64,000 bases of DNA from the NCBI RefSeq assembly GCF_014857905.1, contig NZ_JACYXE010000002.1, forward strand, positions 461,274 to 525,273. The letters are read 5' to 3'. Each line of letters begins with the position of its first letter. Within the stretch, counting starts at the first letter, position 1. Of this stretch, positions 27,486 through 36,592 are shown one piece after another. The DNA is from Agilicoccus flavus (GTDB lineage: Bacteria > Actinomycetota > Actinomycetes > Actinomycetales > Dermatophilaceae). The notes beneath the pieces are model-generated. The model saw nothing but the letters and a program-made list of their open reading frames with translations. It did not search any database and had not been told where the DNA came from. A program made the translations under genes and the position numbers.

Positions 27486-28231
27486 GCGCCGACGCCGGGA
27501 CGGTCACGCCCGCCCGGCGCGCCGAACTCGCCGACGGCCTGGCCCGGGTCCGCGACCGTGTCGCGGCGGCCGAGCGTGCCGCCGGCCGCCCCCCGGGCGA
27601 CGTCCGGCTCGTCGTCGTCACGAAGTTCTTCCCGGTCTCCGACGTCGTCGCCCTGCTCGAGCTCGGGGTGGACGACATCGGCGAGAGCCGGGACGACGAG
27701 GCGGCGGCCAAGGTCGCGTCCCTCGCCGAGATCGGCGCGCGTCCGAGCGTGCACTTCGTCGGCCAGGTCCAGTCCCGCAAGGCGGCTTCGGTCGCCGGCT
27801 ACGCCGACCTGGTCCACTCGGTGGACCGCGCCAAGCTCGTCACCGCCCTGGACCGGGGCGCGCAGGGGGCCGACCGGGTCCTGCCGGTCCTCGTCCAGGT
27901 CGACCTCGACCCGCCGACGCCCGACGCGGGCGACGGCTCGCCGTCCCGCGGCGGAGTCTCTCCGCAGGGGGCTCGTGCCCTCGCCGACGCGGTGGCGCAG
28001 GCGCGGGGGCTGCGGCTGCGGGGCGTCATGGGCATCGCGCCCCTCGGCGCGCCGCCCGCGCCGGCCTTCGCCCGGCTCGCGGAACTCGGGCGCGAGATCG
28101 CCGCCGACCACCCCGGCGCGGACGTCGTGTCGGCCGGAATGAGCGGCGACCTCGAGGACGCCGTCGCGGCCGGCGCGACTCTTGTGCGTGTCGGCAGTGC
28201 AATCCTCGGGCCGCGTCCCCCGCGTGGTTAA
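27482..28231 (+). CDS. yggS: YggS-family pyridoxal phosphate homeostasis protein
   Basis: This is a PLP-binding protein of the YggS/PROSC family, which buffers free pyridoxal phosphate and affects amino-acid balance. The 249-aa protein has the alanine-racemase-like TIM barrel only, with the PLP lysine K48 in VVVTKFFP, HFVGQVQSRKA, and SAGMSGDLEDAVAAGATLVRVGSAILG. The GTG start overlaps the pgeF stop (GTGA). The stop TAA falls in a -10-like stretch (TTAAGT) that may drive the sepF leader. Confidence 0.93.
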   Translation: MSADAGTVTPARRAELADGLARVRDRVAAAERAAGRPPGDVRLVVVTKFFPVSDVVALLELGVDDIGESRDDEAAAKVASLAEIGARPSVHFVGQVQSRKAASVAGYADLVHSVDRAKLVTALDRGAQGADRVLPVLVQVDLDPPTPDAGDGSPSRGGVSPQGARALADAVAQARGLRLRGVMGIAPLGAPPAPAFARLAELGREIAADHPGADVVSAGMSGDLEDAVAAGATLVRVGSAILGPRPPRG

Positions 28232-28233
28232 GT
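28228..28233 (+). promoter_or_regulatory. -10-like element before the sepF leader ORF
   Basis: TTAAGT overlaps the yggS stop codon and is followed after 8 nt by an ATG at 28242. Confidence 0.35.
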
Positions 28234-28241
28234 GTGGGGGC

Positions 28242-28376
28242 ATGGCCGTGTCCGGTGCCGGGCCGGAGCTCGGCAGGGTCCGCCACAGTGACGTGCGAGG
28301 GCTGCGAGTGCTCCGAGAACGGCAACGGCGGCCACGGCGGACCACGTACGACAGATATCGAGCAAGGAGCGCGTGA
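28242..28376 (+). CDS. 44-codon leader ORF coupled to sepF (putative)
   Basis: The spacer between yggS and sepF is filled by an open frame of 44 codons starting [15 protein letters not shown]. Its TGA shares one base with the sepF ATG (TGATG). A -10-like TTAAGT lies 8 nt before its ATG, so it could be the first cistron of a leaderless message. The predicted peptide is Arg-rich in its second half, with no known domain. It could be a regulatory leader ORF, or chance in GC-rich DNA; sepF also has its own AAGGAG inside this frame, so coupling is not strictly required. Confidence 0.3.
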   Translation: MAVSGAGPELGRVRHSDVRGLRVLRERQRRPRRTTYDRYRARSA

Positions 28377-29032
28377 TGGCTGGGGCCCTGCGCAAGACGA
28401 TGGTGTACCTCGGGCTGGCCGAGGAGGACGACCGTTACGAGCGTTACGACGACGAGGAGTCCGATGCGCGCGACCGGCACGTCGCGTCGACGTCGACGGC
28501 GACGCAGCGCGATCGGGTCGAGCCCATCGTCCGGTCCGAGCCCCGCACCGAGCGCATCGTGCGCGAGGAGCCCGCGCCCGAGGCGCGCCACGACGGCGAG
28601 CCCGCGCCGGCCAAGGTGCGCGGCGGGGCCCACGTTGCGCGCGTGGCGCCGGCCCGCGAGGATGAGGCGCCCGCCCGGCGCGCGGAGGTCACCCCCCTGC
28701 CGCGTCGTACGCCGGTCGCAGAGGTCGTCGACGACGTGGAGGTCACGGGAGTGCATCGCATCACCACCATTCACCCGCGCACGTACAACGAGGCGAAGAA
28801 CATCGGTGAGAGCTTCCGCGACGGCACGCCGGTCATCATGAACCTCAGCGACCTCGACGACGCCGACGCCAAGCGTCTCGTCGACTTCGCGGCGGGTCTC
28901 GTGTTCGGGCTCCAGGGCACGATCGAGCGCGTCACCAGCAAGGTGTTCCTGCTCTCGCCCGCCGACGTCGAGGTCACCTCGCACGGCAACGACCCGAAGA
29001 ACACCGGCCGGGGCCTGTTCAACCAGAGCTGA
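28376..29032 (+). CDS. sepF: Cell division protein SepF
   Basis: SepF tethers FtsZ filaments to the membrane and stands in for FtsA, which actinobacteria lack. The 218-aa protein starts [19 protein letters not shown], the amphipathic N-terminal membrane anchor, followed by an acidic/basic linker and the C-terminal SepF core ([26 protein letters not shown]... in short motifs: [31 protein letters not shown]). ATG 28376 has AAGGAG 6 nt upstream; GTG 28373 is less likely. It is flanked by yggS and yggT as usual. Confidence 0.95.
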   Translation: MAGALRKTMVYLGLAEEDDRYERYDDEESDARDRHVASTSTATQRDRVEPIVRSEPRTERIVREEPAPEARHDGEPAPAKVRGGAHVARVAPAREDEAPARRAEVTPLPRRTPVAEVVDDVEVTGVHRITTIHPRTYNEAKNIGESFRDGTPVIMNLSDLDDADAKRLVDFAAGLVFGLQGTIERVTSKVFLLSPADVEVTSHGNDPKNTGRGLFNQS

Positions 29033-29079
29033 TTCGGGCCGGCGGCGCGCCGACCCAGGTGCCCCCCAGCCTGTACCCG

Positions 29080-29085
29080 CATACT
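29080..29085 (+). promoter_or_regulatory. -10 element, leaderless yggT
   Basis: CATACT lies 7 nt before the yggT ATG, and there is no Shine-Dalgarno between them. Confidence 0.45.
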
Positions 29086-29092
29086 TTCTCGC

Positions 29093-29392
29093 ATGTCGGT
29101 TCTGTTCAGTGTCCTCGCCGTGGCCGGTCAGGTGTACATCTGGGTGCTCATCGCCCGCCTCGTCATCGAGTGGATCCAGGTGTTCGCCCGCGACTGGCGA
29201 CCCAGCGGCCCGCTCCTCGTCGTGTGCGAGGGGATCTACTCGGCCACCGATCCGCCCCTGCGGGCCCTCCGCAAGGTCATCCCGTCCCTGCGGCTCGGCA
29301 GCATCGCGCTCGACCTCTCGTTCGTCGTTCTCCTGCTCGGGTTGTCGCTGCTGGTAAGCTTTTTGAACAGACTTGCGTTGTCCGTCGCCTGA
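29093..29392 (+). CDS. YggT-family membrane protein
   Basis: This is a small integral membrane protein of the YggT family, 99 aa, with one hydrophobic segment at the N-terminus (about residues 4-25) and one at the C-terminus (about 74-96). The family signature DPPLRALRKVIPSLRLG lies between them. The function is unclear, but the gene is conserved between sepF and divIVA in Gram-positive bacteria, which suggests a role with the division or growth machinery. The ATG lacks a Shine-Dalgarno and follows a -10-like CATACT, so translation is probably leaderless. Confidence 0.88.
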   Translation: MSVLFSVLAVAGQVYIWVLIARLVIEWIQVFARDWRPSGPLLVVCEGIYSATDPPLRALRKVIPSLRLGSIALDLSFVVLLLGLSLLVSFLNRLALSVA

Positions 29393-29402
29393 TCGCCGGC
29401 CA

Positions 29403-29439
29403 GAGGACGAGCCCCATCGGGCGTCCTCGGAGGGGGCTC
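29403..29439 (+). promoter_or_regulatory. Mutually exclusive hairpins in the divIVA leader
   Basis: GAGGACG (29403-29409) can pair with CGTCCTC (29422-29428), while GAGCCCC (29409-29415) can pair with GGGGCTC (29433-29439). Both stems are 7 bp and cannot form together. This could be a yggT terminator with an antiterminator, or an attenuator ahead of divIVA. Confidence 0.4.
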
Positions 29440-29539
29440 CTTGTGGTGATCGGTGCGGACACGCTGCCGGGGGGCAGTCGGGTCACATTCGCAGGGGCGG
29501 CACCGCGTGCGGGCCGCTGTCGATCGATGAGGGGACGAG

Positions 29540-30718
29540 ATGGCGCTCACGCCTGAAGACGTTCTGAACAAGAACTTCACGGCCACGCAGTTCCGCCGGG
29601 GATACGACGAGCAGGAGGTCGACGACTTCCTCGACGAGGTCGTCGCCGAACTGCGTCGCCTCGGTGCCGAGAACGCCGACCTGCGGCGCGACGGCGGTGC
29701 ACCGGACGCGTCCGCCGCCGCCGGGGTCGTGGCCGTGCCGGCCGACGACGCGGACGAGGCGGAGCGGTCCCGGCGCGTCGAGGAGGCGGAGCGGGAGGCG
29801 GCGGAACGCATCACGCGCGCCAAGGCCGACGCCGAGAAGATCGAGCGCGAGGCGGAGCAGCGCATCACGGCCGCGAAGGCCGAGGCCGAGAAGACCGAGG
29901 CCGAGCTCGCGCAGCGGGTCTCGGCGGCGGAGGAACGGGCCGCGCAGGCGGAGTCCGCCGCGCAGGAGCAGGCGGCGTCGGCCGCGCAGCAACAGCAGGT
30001 GGCGGCCACCGGGCAGCAGGCCGCCGCGCAGCCGGCCCCGAGCGGGGCGCAGGACGCCGCCGCGGTCATCGCCCTGGCCCAGCGGCTCCACGACGAGTAC
30101 GTCTCGCAGGGTCAGGCGGAGCACGACCGGCTCGTCGGCCTGGGCGCGCAGCAGCGCGACAAGCTCATCGGCGACGCGCAGGCGCGCCACGACGAGCTGA
30201 TCCGCACGGGCGAGGCCCGACACGGCGAACTCGTCAACGGCGCCCAGGAGCAGCACGACCGCCTCGTCGGCCAGGCCAAGGCCGAGCACGACCGCATGAT
30301 CACGGAGGCCCGGGAGCGGTCCACGGGGATGCTCGCCGAGGCGCAGCAGCGCAAGCAGGTCGTCGTCGGCGAGCTCGAGCGCGAGCGGGCCGACCTCGAT
30401 CGGTCCATCAGCGAGATGCGCACCTTCGAGCGCGACTACCGCGGTCGCCTGCGGGGGTTCATCGAGGGGCAGCTCGAGCACCTGTCGTCGACGGCCCCCA
30501 TCGTCCCGGACGCCGCAGACGCGACCGACGCCGACGTGCCGCCCGCCCAGTGTGGGGACGCCGAGACGGAGCAGGCCGACCGGTCGACCCCCGTCGAGCA
30601 GGGCGAGCAGCCGGAACAGGTCGAGCAGGCCCCTGAGGGGGACACGGGCGACGACCGCCACGTCGACCGGGTCGACCGGGACCACCACGACGAGCAGGAC
30701 GGACACCACCAGGGCTGA
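29540..30718 (+). CDS. divIVA: DivIVA-family polar growth / division-site protein (Wag31-like)
   Basis: DivIVA/Wag31 marks the cell poles and septum in actinobacteria and recruits the wall-growth machinery. The 392-aa protein starts with the conserved membrane-binding domain MALTPEDVLNKNFTATQFRRGYD-type motif (within residues 1-35: LTPEDVLNK, RRGYDEQEVDDFLDEV). Long Ala/Glu/Gln-rich coiled-coil segments follow (about 75-170 and 180-320), then an acidic Glu/Gln/His/Asp-rich tail. The ATG has GAGGGGA upstream. Several heptad-like Ala-Glu blocks resemble each other (AEKIEREAEQRITAAKAEAEK), suggesting internal duplication. Confidence 0.95.
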   Translation: MALTPEDVLNKNFTATQFRRGYDEQEVDDFLDEVVAELRRLGAENADLRRDGGAPDASAAAGVVAVPADDADEAERSRRVEEAEREAAERITRAKADAEKIEREAEQRITAAKAEAEKTEAELAQRVSAAEERAAQAESAAQEQAASAAQQQQVAATGQQAAAQPAPSGAQDAAAVIALAQRLHDEYVSQGQAEHDRLVGLGAQQRDKLIGDAQARHDELIRTGEARHGELVNGAQEQHDRLVGQAKAEHDRMITEARERSTGMLAEAQQRKQVVVGELERERADLDRSISEMRTFERDYRGRLRGFIEGQLEHLSSTAPIVPDAADATDADVPPAQCGDAETEQADRSTPVEQGEQPEQVEQAPEGDTGDDRHVDRVDRDHHDEQDGHHQG

Positions 30719-30752
30719 GGCCCGGTCCGGCCCGATCGGGGTGCCTCCCTTC

Positions 30753-30767
30753 CGGGGCGGCGCCCCG
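30753..30767 (+). terminator. Short GC hairpin after divIVA
   Basis: CGGGGC (30753-30758) and GCCCCG (30762-30767) form a 6-bp stem with a GGC loop, followed by TTCGGGTT. It lies 35 nt after divIVA and is the likely terminator. Confidence 0.4.
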
Positions 30768-30814
30768 TTCGGGTTCCGTGCAGCTCGCGTCCTGCCACGG
30801 CGGCCCCCCGGGGT

Positions 30815-30820
30815 CTATCC
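30815..30820 (+). promoter_or_regulatory. -10 element of the dksA-like/lspA/rluD operon
   Basis: TATCCT lies 42 nt before the ATG of the DksA-type gene. No good -35 is visible. Confidence 0.35.
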
Positions 30821-30862
30821 TTCACCCACCACCAGCCCGCCCCCGAACGATCGGACGACACG

Positions 30863-31306
30863 ATGACCACCACGAGCCCGTCCCAGCCCGGCGTCGGTGA
30901 CGACGTCACGCCCGGCGACCTGCCCGTCCGCGCCGGCGAGGACGCCTGGACCACGGACGAACTCGCGGAGGTCAGAGCAGAGCTCGAGTCCGACGCCTCG
31001 CGGATCGCGGCCGAGCTCGAGGTCTCGCAGGCCGATCTCGACCACCTCATGCGCGACGACGGCAGCGGCTCGGGCGACGACTCGGCCGACACCGGCGGCA
31101 AGGTGCTCGAGCGGGAGCAGGGCCTGACCCTCACGCACAATTCCCGCGTGCTGCTCGCGCAGAGCCAGCGGGCGTTGGCGCGGATCGACGCGGGCACGTA
31201 CGGTCGGTGCGAGTCGTGCGACCAGCCGATCGGCAAGGCGCGCCTCCAGGCCTTCCCCCGAGCCACCCTGTGCGTGGCGTGCAAGCAGAAGCAGGAGCGT
31301 CGCTGA
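30863..31306 (+). CDS. TraR/DksA-type C4 zinc finger protein
   Basis: This 147-aa protein has the DksA/TraR C4 zinc finger at the C-terminus: C116-x2-C119 and C137-x2-C140, with TYGRCESCDQPIG leading in. A helical coiled-coil-like region lies upstream (about residues 30-105). DksA proteins bind the RNA polymerase secondary channel, but this branch is shorter and less characterised in actinobacteria, so a role in transcription is inferred. It is the first gene of an operon with lspA and rluD. Its TGA overlaps a CTG that appears to be the lspA start. Confidence 0.9.
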   Translation: MTTTSPSQPGVGDDVTPGDLPVRAGEDAWTTDELAEVRAELESDASRIAAELEVSQADLDHLMRDDGSGSGDDSADTGGKVLEREQGLTLTHNSRVLLAQSQRALARIDAGTYGRCESCDQPIGKARLQAFPRATLCVACKQKQERR

Positions 31307-31935
31307 TTTCCGCTTCTCGAACGCCCGCCCCCGACCCGGCCGCCGCAGGTGCGTCCGGGTCGGCGCCCTCCGGCCGCGAGGCCCGTCGCGTCCGTCGGCC
31401 GGCTCTCACGGCCCTTCTCCTCGGGATCGGCCTGACGGTCTGGGTCCTCGACCGCGTGACGAAGAACTGGGCGCTGGGAACGCTGACCCCGGGGATCCGT
31501 GAGCCCCTGCTCGGGGAGGTCCTGCAGCTCAACCTCCTGTTCAACCCGGGGGCGGCCTTCTCGCTCGGGACGGGGATCACCCCCGTCTTCGCCTTCGTCC
31601 AGTTCGCGGTGTCGCTGCTCGTCGTCCTCGCCGCGTTCCGGGTGGGCTCGACGGCCTGGGCGGTCGCCCTGGGGCTCGTCCTCGGCGGGGCGTCGGGCAA
31701 CCTGTTCGACCGGTTGACGCGTCCTCCCGGCTTCGCCCGGGGGCACGTCGTCGACTTCCTCGAGCTGCCGAACTGGCCCGTCTTCAACGTCGCCGACTCG
31801 GCGATCTGTTGCGCGGCCGTGCTCGTCGCGATCACGGCGTTCGCCGGGATCGGGTTCGACGGCACCCGCGAGGGCGGCGACGAGCGATCCGCGACCGACC
31901 CGGCCCCCCGTCCGGACTCCGGGTCGTCGTCGTGA
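31303..31935 (+). CDS. lspA: Lipoprotein signal peptidase (signal peptidase II)
   Basis: LspA cleaves signal peptides of diacylglyceryl-modified prolipoproteins. The protein has four membrane helices beginning near residue 35, with [24 protein letters not shown] and FNVADSAI carrying the catalytic Asp pair (D136 and D165 in this numbering). There is no ATG, GTG or TTG between the preceding stop and the first helix. The best start is a CTG at 31303 overlapping the upstream TGA (CTGA), with AGGAG 5 nt before it, giving 210 aa. The alternative is an in-frame GTG at 31279 with no Shine-Dalgarno, giving 218 aa. The stop overlaps the rluD GTG. Confidence 0.88.
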   Translation: MISASRTPAPDPAAAGASGSAPSGREARRVRRPALTALLLGIGLTVWVLDRVTKNWALGTLTPGIREPLLGEVLQLNLLFNPGAAFSLGTGITPVFAFVQFAVSLLVVLAAFRVGSTAWAVALGLVLGGASGNLFDRLTRPPGFARGHVVDFLELPNWPVFNVADSAICCAAVLVAITAFAGIGFDGTREGGDERSATDPAPRPDSGSSS

Positions 31936-32861
31936 GCGAGTCCCGCAGCCTCTTCGTCCCGGACGGCCTCGAGGGAGAGCGCGTCGACGCCGCGCTGGCG
32001 CGGCTCTTCGGCCTCTCCCGCACGAAGGCCGCCCAGCTCGCCGCGGACGGGCACGCCCTCCTCGACCGCGTCCCGGCGGGCAAGTCCGACCGCGTGCACG
32101 CGGGCGCCTGGCTGGAGGTGACGTTGCCCGACGCCGCCGCGCCCACGGGGCTGGAGGTCATCGCGGAGCCGGTCCCCGGCATGCGCATCGTCCACGACGA
32201 CGACGATCTCGTCGTCGTCGACAAGCCCGTGGGGGTGGCCGCGCACCCGAGCGTGGGGTGGACCGGGCCGACCGTCGTCGGCGGACTCGCCGCGGCGGGC
32301 TACCGCATCGCCACGTCGGGGGCGAGCGAGCGGCAGGGCATCGTCTCGCGGCTCGACGTCGGCACGAGCGGCCTCATGGTCGTCGCCAAGAGCGAGTACG
32401 CCTACAGCCAGCTCAAGCGCGCGTTCCGGGACCGCCGGGTCGACAAGACCTACCACGCGCTCGTCCAGGGACTGCCCGACCCGCTCGTCGGCACCGTCGA
32501 CGCGCCGATCGGCCGCCATCCCGCCTACGACTACAAGTACGCGGTGATGAGTTCGGGAAAGCCGAGCGTGACCCACTACGAGGTCGTCGAGGCCTACGGG
32601 CGCGCGTCGTTGCTCGGGATCCACCTCGAGACGGGTCGGACGCACCAGATCCGCGTCCACATGGCCGCGATCCGGCACCCGTGCGCCGGCGACCCCGTGT
32701 ACGGGGCCGACCCGGTACTGGCGAGGTCGTTGGACCTCGACCGGCAGTGGCTGCACGCCGTCGGCCTCGGGTTCGAGCACCCGGGGACGGGGGAGTACGC
32801 CTCGTTCTCCAGCGACTACCCCGCCGATCTCGCCCGCGCGCTGGAGCTGCTCGCGCCCTGA
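31932..32861 (+). CDS. rluD: Ribosomal large subunit pseudouridine synthase, RluA/RluD family
   Basis: This is a pseudouridine synthase of the RluA family, 309 aa, with an N-terminal S4 RNA-binding domain (about residues 12-75, [18 protein letters not shown]) and a catalytic domain with the signature [16 protein letters not shown], catalytic Asp D142. It probably modifies 23S rRNA; the lspA-rluD pairing is widespread in bacteria. The GTG start overlaps the lspA stop (GTGA). The exact target positions cannot be told from sequence. Confidence 0.92.
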   Translation: MSESRSLFVPDGLEGERVDAALARLFGLSRTKAAQLAADGHALLDRVPAGKSDRVHAGAWLEVTLPDAAAPTGLEVIAEPVPGMRIVHDDDDLVVVDKPVGVAAHPSVGWTGPTVVGGLAAAGYRIATSGASERQGIVSRLDVGTSGLMVVAKSEYAYSQLKRAFRDRRVDKTYHALVQGLPDPLVGTVDAPIGRHPAYDYKYAVMSSGKPSVTHYEVVEAYGRASLLGIHLETGRTHQIRVHMAAIRHPCAGDPVYGADPVLARSLDLDRQWLHAVGLGFEHPGTGEYASFSSDYPADLARALELLAP

Positions 32862-32889
32862 CGCCCCGGCGCGACGCGCGGCGGGCGCG

Positions 32890-32918
32890 CCGACCCTGTC
32901 AGGGGCCGGTCGTAGGAT
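32890..32918 (+). promoter_or_regulatory. Candidate dnaE promoter
   Basis: CCGACC (32890-32895) and TAGGAT (32913-32918) are separated by 17 nt, giving a leader of about 34-40 nt before the dnaE GTG. The -35 is weak. Confidence 0.4.
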
Positions 32919-32958
32919 GCTCTAGTCCCCTCCACCGCCGTCGAAAGGCCCCCCGAAC

Positions 32959-35900
32959 GTGTCGTCGGTTCCCGGCAAGTCGGACTCCTTCGTCCACCTG
33001 CACTGCCACACCGAGTACTCGATGCTCGACGGGGCGGCGCGCATCGACGACCTCTTCGAGTCGGCCGCGCAGATGGGGATGCCGGCGGTCGCGACCACCG
33101 ACCACGGCTTCATCTTCGGCGCGTACGAGTTCTGGAAGAAGTCGACCACGTACGGCGTCAAGCCGATCGTCGGCATCGAGGGCTACGTCACCCCGGGGAC
33201 GCACCGCACCGACAAGACGCGGGTCAAGTTCGGCGACGGCGGGAGGGACGACGTCTCCGGTTCCGGGGCCTACACCCACATGACCCTGCTCGCGCAGGAC
33301 AACGTGGGCATGCACAACCTCTTTCGCATGTGCTCGCTGGCCTCCCTCGAGGGCTACTACTTCAAGCCGCGCATGGACCGCGAGCTGCTGGAGACGTACG
33401 GCAAGGGCCTCATCGCGACGACGGGGTGTCCGTCGGGCGAGGTCCAGACCCGGCTGCGGCTCGGCCAGTACGAGCAGGCCCGGCAGGCCGCGAGCGACTT
33501 CCGCGACATCTTCGGGGCCGAGAACTACTACTGCGAGCTCATGGACCACGGCCTCGACATCGAGCGCCGCGTCCAGAAGGACCTCCTGCGGCTCGCGCGC
33601 GAGCTCGGGCTGCCGCTGCTCGCGACGAACGACCTGCACTACACCAAGGCCGAGGACGCGAAGGCGCACTCGGCGCTGTTGTGCGTGCAGTCGGGGTCGA
33701 CGCTCATGGACCCCAACCGGTTCAAGTTCGACGCCGACAGCTTCTACCTCAAGTCGCCGGAGGAGATGCGTCACCTGTGGCGCGAGCTGCCCGAGGCCTG
33801 CGACAACACGCTCGAGATCGCGGAGCGCTGCAACGTCTCGTTCGTCGAGGGCGAGGGGCGTTACATGCCCCGCTTCCCCTGCCCGGAGGGCGAGGACGAG
33901 ACGAGCTGGTTCGTCAAGGAGGTCGAGTCGGGCCTGCACGAGCGCTTTCCCGACGGCGTCCCCGACTACGCCCGCAAGCAGGCCGAGTTCGAGACCGAGG
34001 TCATCGTCGGTAAGGGCTACCCGGGCTACTTCCTCGTCGTCGCCGACTTCATCAACTGGGCCAAGAGCCAGGGGATCCGCGTCGGCCCCGGCCGAGGCTC
34101 GGGTGCGGGGTCGATGTGCGCCTACGCGATGAAGATCACCGACCTCGATCCCATCCCGCACGGGCTCATCTTCGAGCGGTTCCTCAACCCCGAGCGCAAG
34201 TCGATGCCCGACTTCGACGTCGACTTCGACGAGCGCCGCCGCGGCGAGGTCATCAAGTACGTGACGAGCAAGTACGGCGAGGAGCGCGTCGCGCAGATCG
34301 TCACGTACGGCACGATCAAGGCGAAGCAGGCCCTCAAGGACGCGAGCCGCGTCATGGGCTTCCCGTTCGCCATGGGCGAGAAGCTGACGAAGGCGATGCC
34401 GCCCGACGTCATGGGCAAGGGCATCCCGCTCGCCGGCGTCTTCGACCCCGCGCACAAGCGGTACGCCGAGGCGGTGGAGTTCCGCCAGCTCCACGACGAG
34501 GACAGCCAGGCCCGGGAGGTCGTGGGGACGGCGCTCGGCCTCGAGGGCCTCAAGCGGCAGTGGGGCGTGCACGCGGCCGGCGTCATCATGAGCTCCGAGC
34601 CGCTCATCGACGTCATCCCGATCATGCGCCGCGAGCAGGACGGCCAGATCATCACGCAGTTCGACTACCCCACGTGCGAGGCGCTCGGCCTCGTCAAGAT
34701 GGACTTCCTCGGCCTGCGCAACCTGACGATCCTCGACGACGCCATCGAGAACGTCCGCATGAACCGCGAGGAGGAGATCGACCTCGACGCGCTGAGCAAG
34801 CACCTCGACGACGCGAAGACGTACGACCTCCTCGGCCGGGGCGACACCCTCGGCGTGTTCCAGCTCGACGGCGGCGGGATGCGCACCCTGCTGCGCCTCA
34901 TGCGACCCGACAACTTCGAGGACATCTCGGCGGCGCTCGCGCTCTACCGTCCGGGGCCGATGGGCGTGGACGCGCACACGAACTTCGCGCTGCGCAAGAA
35001 CGGGCGCCAGGCGATCATCCCGCTCGACCCGCGCCTCGAGGGCAAGCTCGAGCAGAAGATGATCGACGCGCTCGAGCCCATCCTCGGGACGACCTACGGC
35101 CTGGTGATCTACCAGGAGCAGGTCATGGAGATCGCCCAGAAGCTCGCCGGGTACACCCTCGGCAACGCCGACCTCCTCCGCCGCGCGATGGGCAAGAAGA
35201 AGCGCGAGGTGCTCGACGCCGAGTTCGTCAACTTCGAGAAGGGCATGCTCGACTCGGGGTTCTCGGCCGCCTCCGTCAAGGCGCTGTGGGACGTCCTCGT
35301 GCCGTTCTCCGACTACGCGTTCAACAAGGCGCACACCGCGGCCTACGGCCTCGTCTCGTACTGGACCGGGTACCTCAAGGCCAACTACCCCGGCGAGTAC
35401 ATGGCGGCGCTGCTGACCAGCGTGCGCGACGACAAGGACAAGTCGGCGCTCTACCTCAACGAGTGCCGACGCATGGGCATCCAGGTCCTCCCGCCCGACG
35501 TCAACGAGTCGGTCGCGAACTTCGCCGCGGTCGGCACCGACATCCGCTTCGGGCTCGCCGCGATCCGCAACGTCGGCACGAACGTCGTCGAGGCCGTCGT
35601 CAAGGCGCGCCAGGAGAAGGGCGCGTTCACGAGCTTCTCCGACTTCCTGTCCAAGGTGCCGGCGGTGGTGTGCAACAAGCGGACGATCGAGTCCCTCGTC
35701 AAGGCGGGGGCCTTCGACTCCCTGGGGCACGAGCGGCAGGGGCTCGTCCGCGTCCACGAGCAGTACGTCGACGCGCTCGTCGACGTCAAGCGCAAGGAGG
35801 CGGTGGGGCAGGACTCGCTCTTCGGGGCCTTCTCCATGGGCGACGACACCGACGAGCCGTCCGGGGTCGCCGGACTCGACGGCCTGCCCCCGATCCCGCC

Positions 35901-36546
35901 GGGGGAGTGGGACAAGCAGACCCTGCTCAGCTTCGAGCGCGAGATGCTCGGGCTCTACGTCTCGGACCACCCGTTGTTCGGGATCGAGCACATCCTGTCC
36001 CAGCACGCCGACACGTCCATCGCCTCCCTGACCGCCGAGGAGGGCGGGCGGCCCGACGGGTCGACCGTCACCGTCGCGGGGCTCATCACGGGGCTGCAGC
36101 TCAAGCGGACCAAGAAGGGCGACCTCTGGGCCATCGTCACCGTCGAGGACCTCGAGGGTGCCGTCGAGTGCCTCTTCTTCCCCTCCTCGTACATGACGGT
36201 GAGCACGATGCTGTCCACGGACGTCGTGTGCGCCGTCCGGGGCCGGGTCAACCGCCGCGACGACCAGGTCTCGCTGTACGCGCAGGAACTCACGTTGCCC
36301 GACATCACCGAGGGCCCCCGCGGACCGGTCGTGTTGTCGATGCCGCTGACCCGGGCGACGAACGGGGTCGCCCAACGGCTCAAGGACGTGCTGCACGAGC
36401 ACCCCGGGGCGACCGAGGTGCACGTCAAGCTCACCCAACCCGGCCGGTCGGTGCTGATGCGCCTCGACGACTCGCTGCGGGTGACCGCGTCGCCGGCGCT
36501 CTTCGGTGACCTCAAGGCCCTGCTCGGCCCCGCCTGCCTCTCCTGA
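32959..36546 (+). CDS. dnaE: DNA polymerase III subunit alpha
   Basis: DnaE1 is the catalytic subunit of the replicative DNA polymerase. The 1195-aa protein has an N-terminal PHP domain (FVHLHCHTEYSMLDG, TTDHGF), the C-family polymerase core with RVGPGRGSGAGS and the catalytic acids in PDFDVDFDERRR (D418 and D420), the helix-hairpin region FNKAHTAAYG, and a C-terminal OB-fold (TVAGLITGLQ). The PHP metal-binding residues look largely intact, so proofreading by the PHP domain, as shown for mycobacterial DnaE1, is plausible. The start is GTG 32959 with GAAAGG upstream. A perfect 20-bp hairpin follows. Confidence 0.98.
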   Translation: MSSVPGKSDSFVHLHCHTEYSMLDGAARIDDLFESAAQMGMPAVATTDHGFIFGAYEFWKKSTTYGVKPIVGIEGYVTPGTHRTDKTRVKFGDGGRDDVSGSGAYTHMTLLAQDNVGMHNLFRMCSLASLEGYYFKPRMDRELLETYGKGLIATTGCPSGEVQTRLRLGQYEQARQAASDFRDIFGAENYYCELMDHGLDIERRVQKDLLRLARELGLPLLATNDLHYTKAEDAKAHSALLCVQSGSTLMDPNRFKFDADSFYLKSPEEMRHLWRELPEACDNTLEIAERCNVSFVEGEGRYMPRFPCPEGEDETSWFVKEVESGLHERFPDGVPDYARKQAEFETEVIVGKGYPGYFLVVADFINWAKSQGIRVGPGRGSGAGSMCAYAMKITDLDPIPHGLIFERFLNPERKSMPDFDVDFDERRRGEVIKYVTSKYGEERVAQIVTYGTIKAKQALKDASRVMGFPFAMGEKLTKAMPPDVMGKGIPLAGVFDPAHKRYAEAVEFRQLHDEDSQAREVVGTALGLEGLKRQWGVHAAGVIMSSEPLIDVIPIMRREQDGQIITQFDYPTCEALGLVKMDFLGLRNLTILDDAIENVRMNREEEIDLDALSKHLDDAKTYDLLGRGDTLGVFQLDGGGMRTLLRLMRPDNFEDISAALALYRPGPMGVDAHTNFALRKNGRQAIIPLDPRLEGKLEQKMIDALEPILGTTYGLVIYQEQVMEIAQKLAGYTLGNADLLRRAMGKKKREVLDAEFVNFEKGMLDSGFSAASVKALWDVLVPFSDYAFNKAHTAAYGLVSYWTGYLKANYPGEYMAALLTSVRDDKDKSALYLNECRRMGIQVLPPDVNESVANFAAVGTDIRFGLAAIRNVGTNVVEAVVKARQEKGAFTSFSDFLSKVPAVVCNKRTIESLVKAGAFDSLGHERQGLVRVHEQYVDALVDVKRKEAVGQDSLFGAFSMGDDTDEPSGVAGLDGLPPIPPGEWDKQTLLSFEREMLGLYVSDHPLFGIEHILSQHADTSIASLTAEEGGRPDGSTVTVAGLITGLQLKRTKKGDLWAIVTVEDLEGAVECLFFPSSYMTVSTMLSTDVVCAVRGRVNRRDDQVSLYAQELTLPDITEGPRGPVVLSMPLTRATNGVAQRLKDVLHEHPGATEVHVKLTQPGRSVLMRLDDSLRVTASPALFGDLKALLGPACLS

Positions 36547-36592
36547 CGGGCCGCAGCCGGGGCCCCGGACACCGAGCCGGCGCCCCACACGC

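Noticed and set aside
32868..32891. GGCGCG/CGCGCC hairpin after rluD as a terminator
   Set aside because: The stem is 6 bp with a 12-nt GC-rich loop and overlaps the candidate dnaE -35 region, so it is too weak to call.
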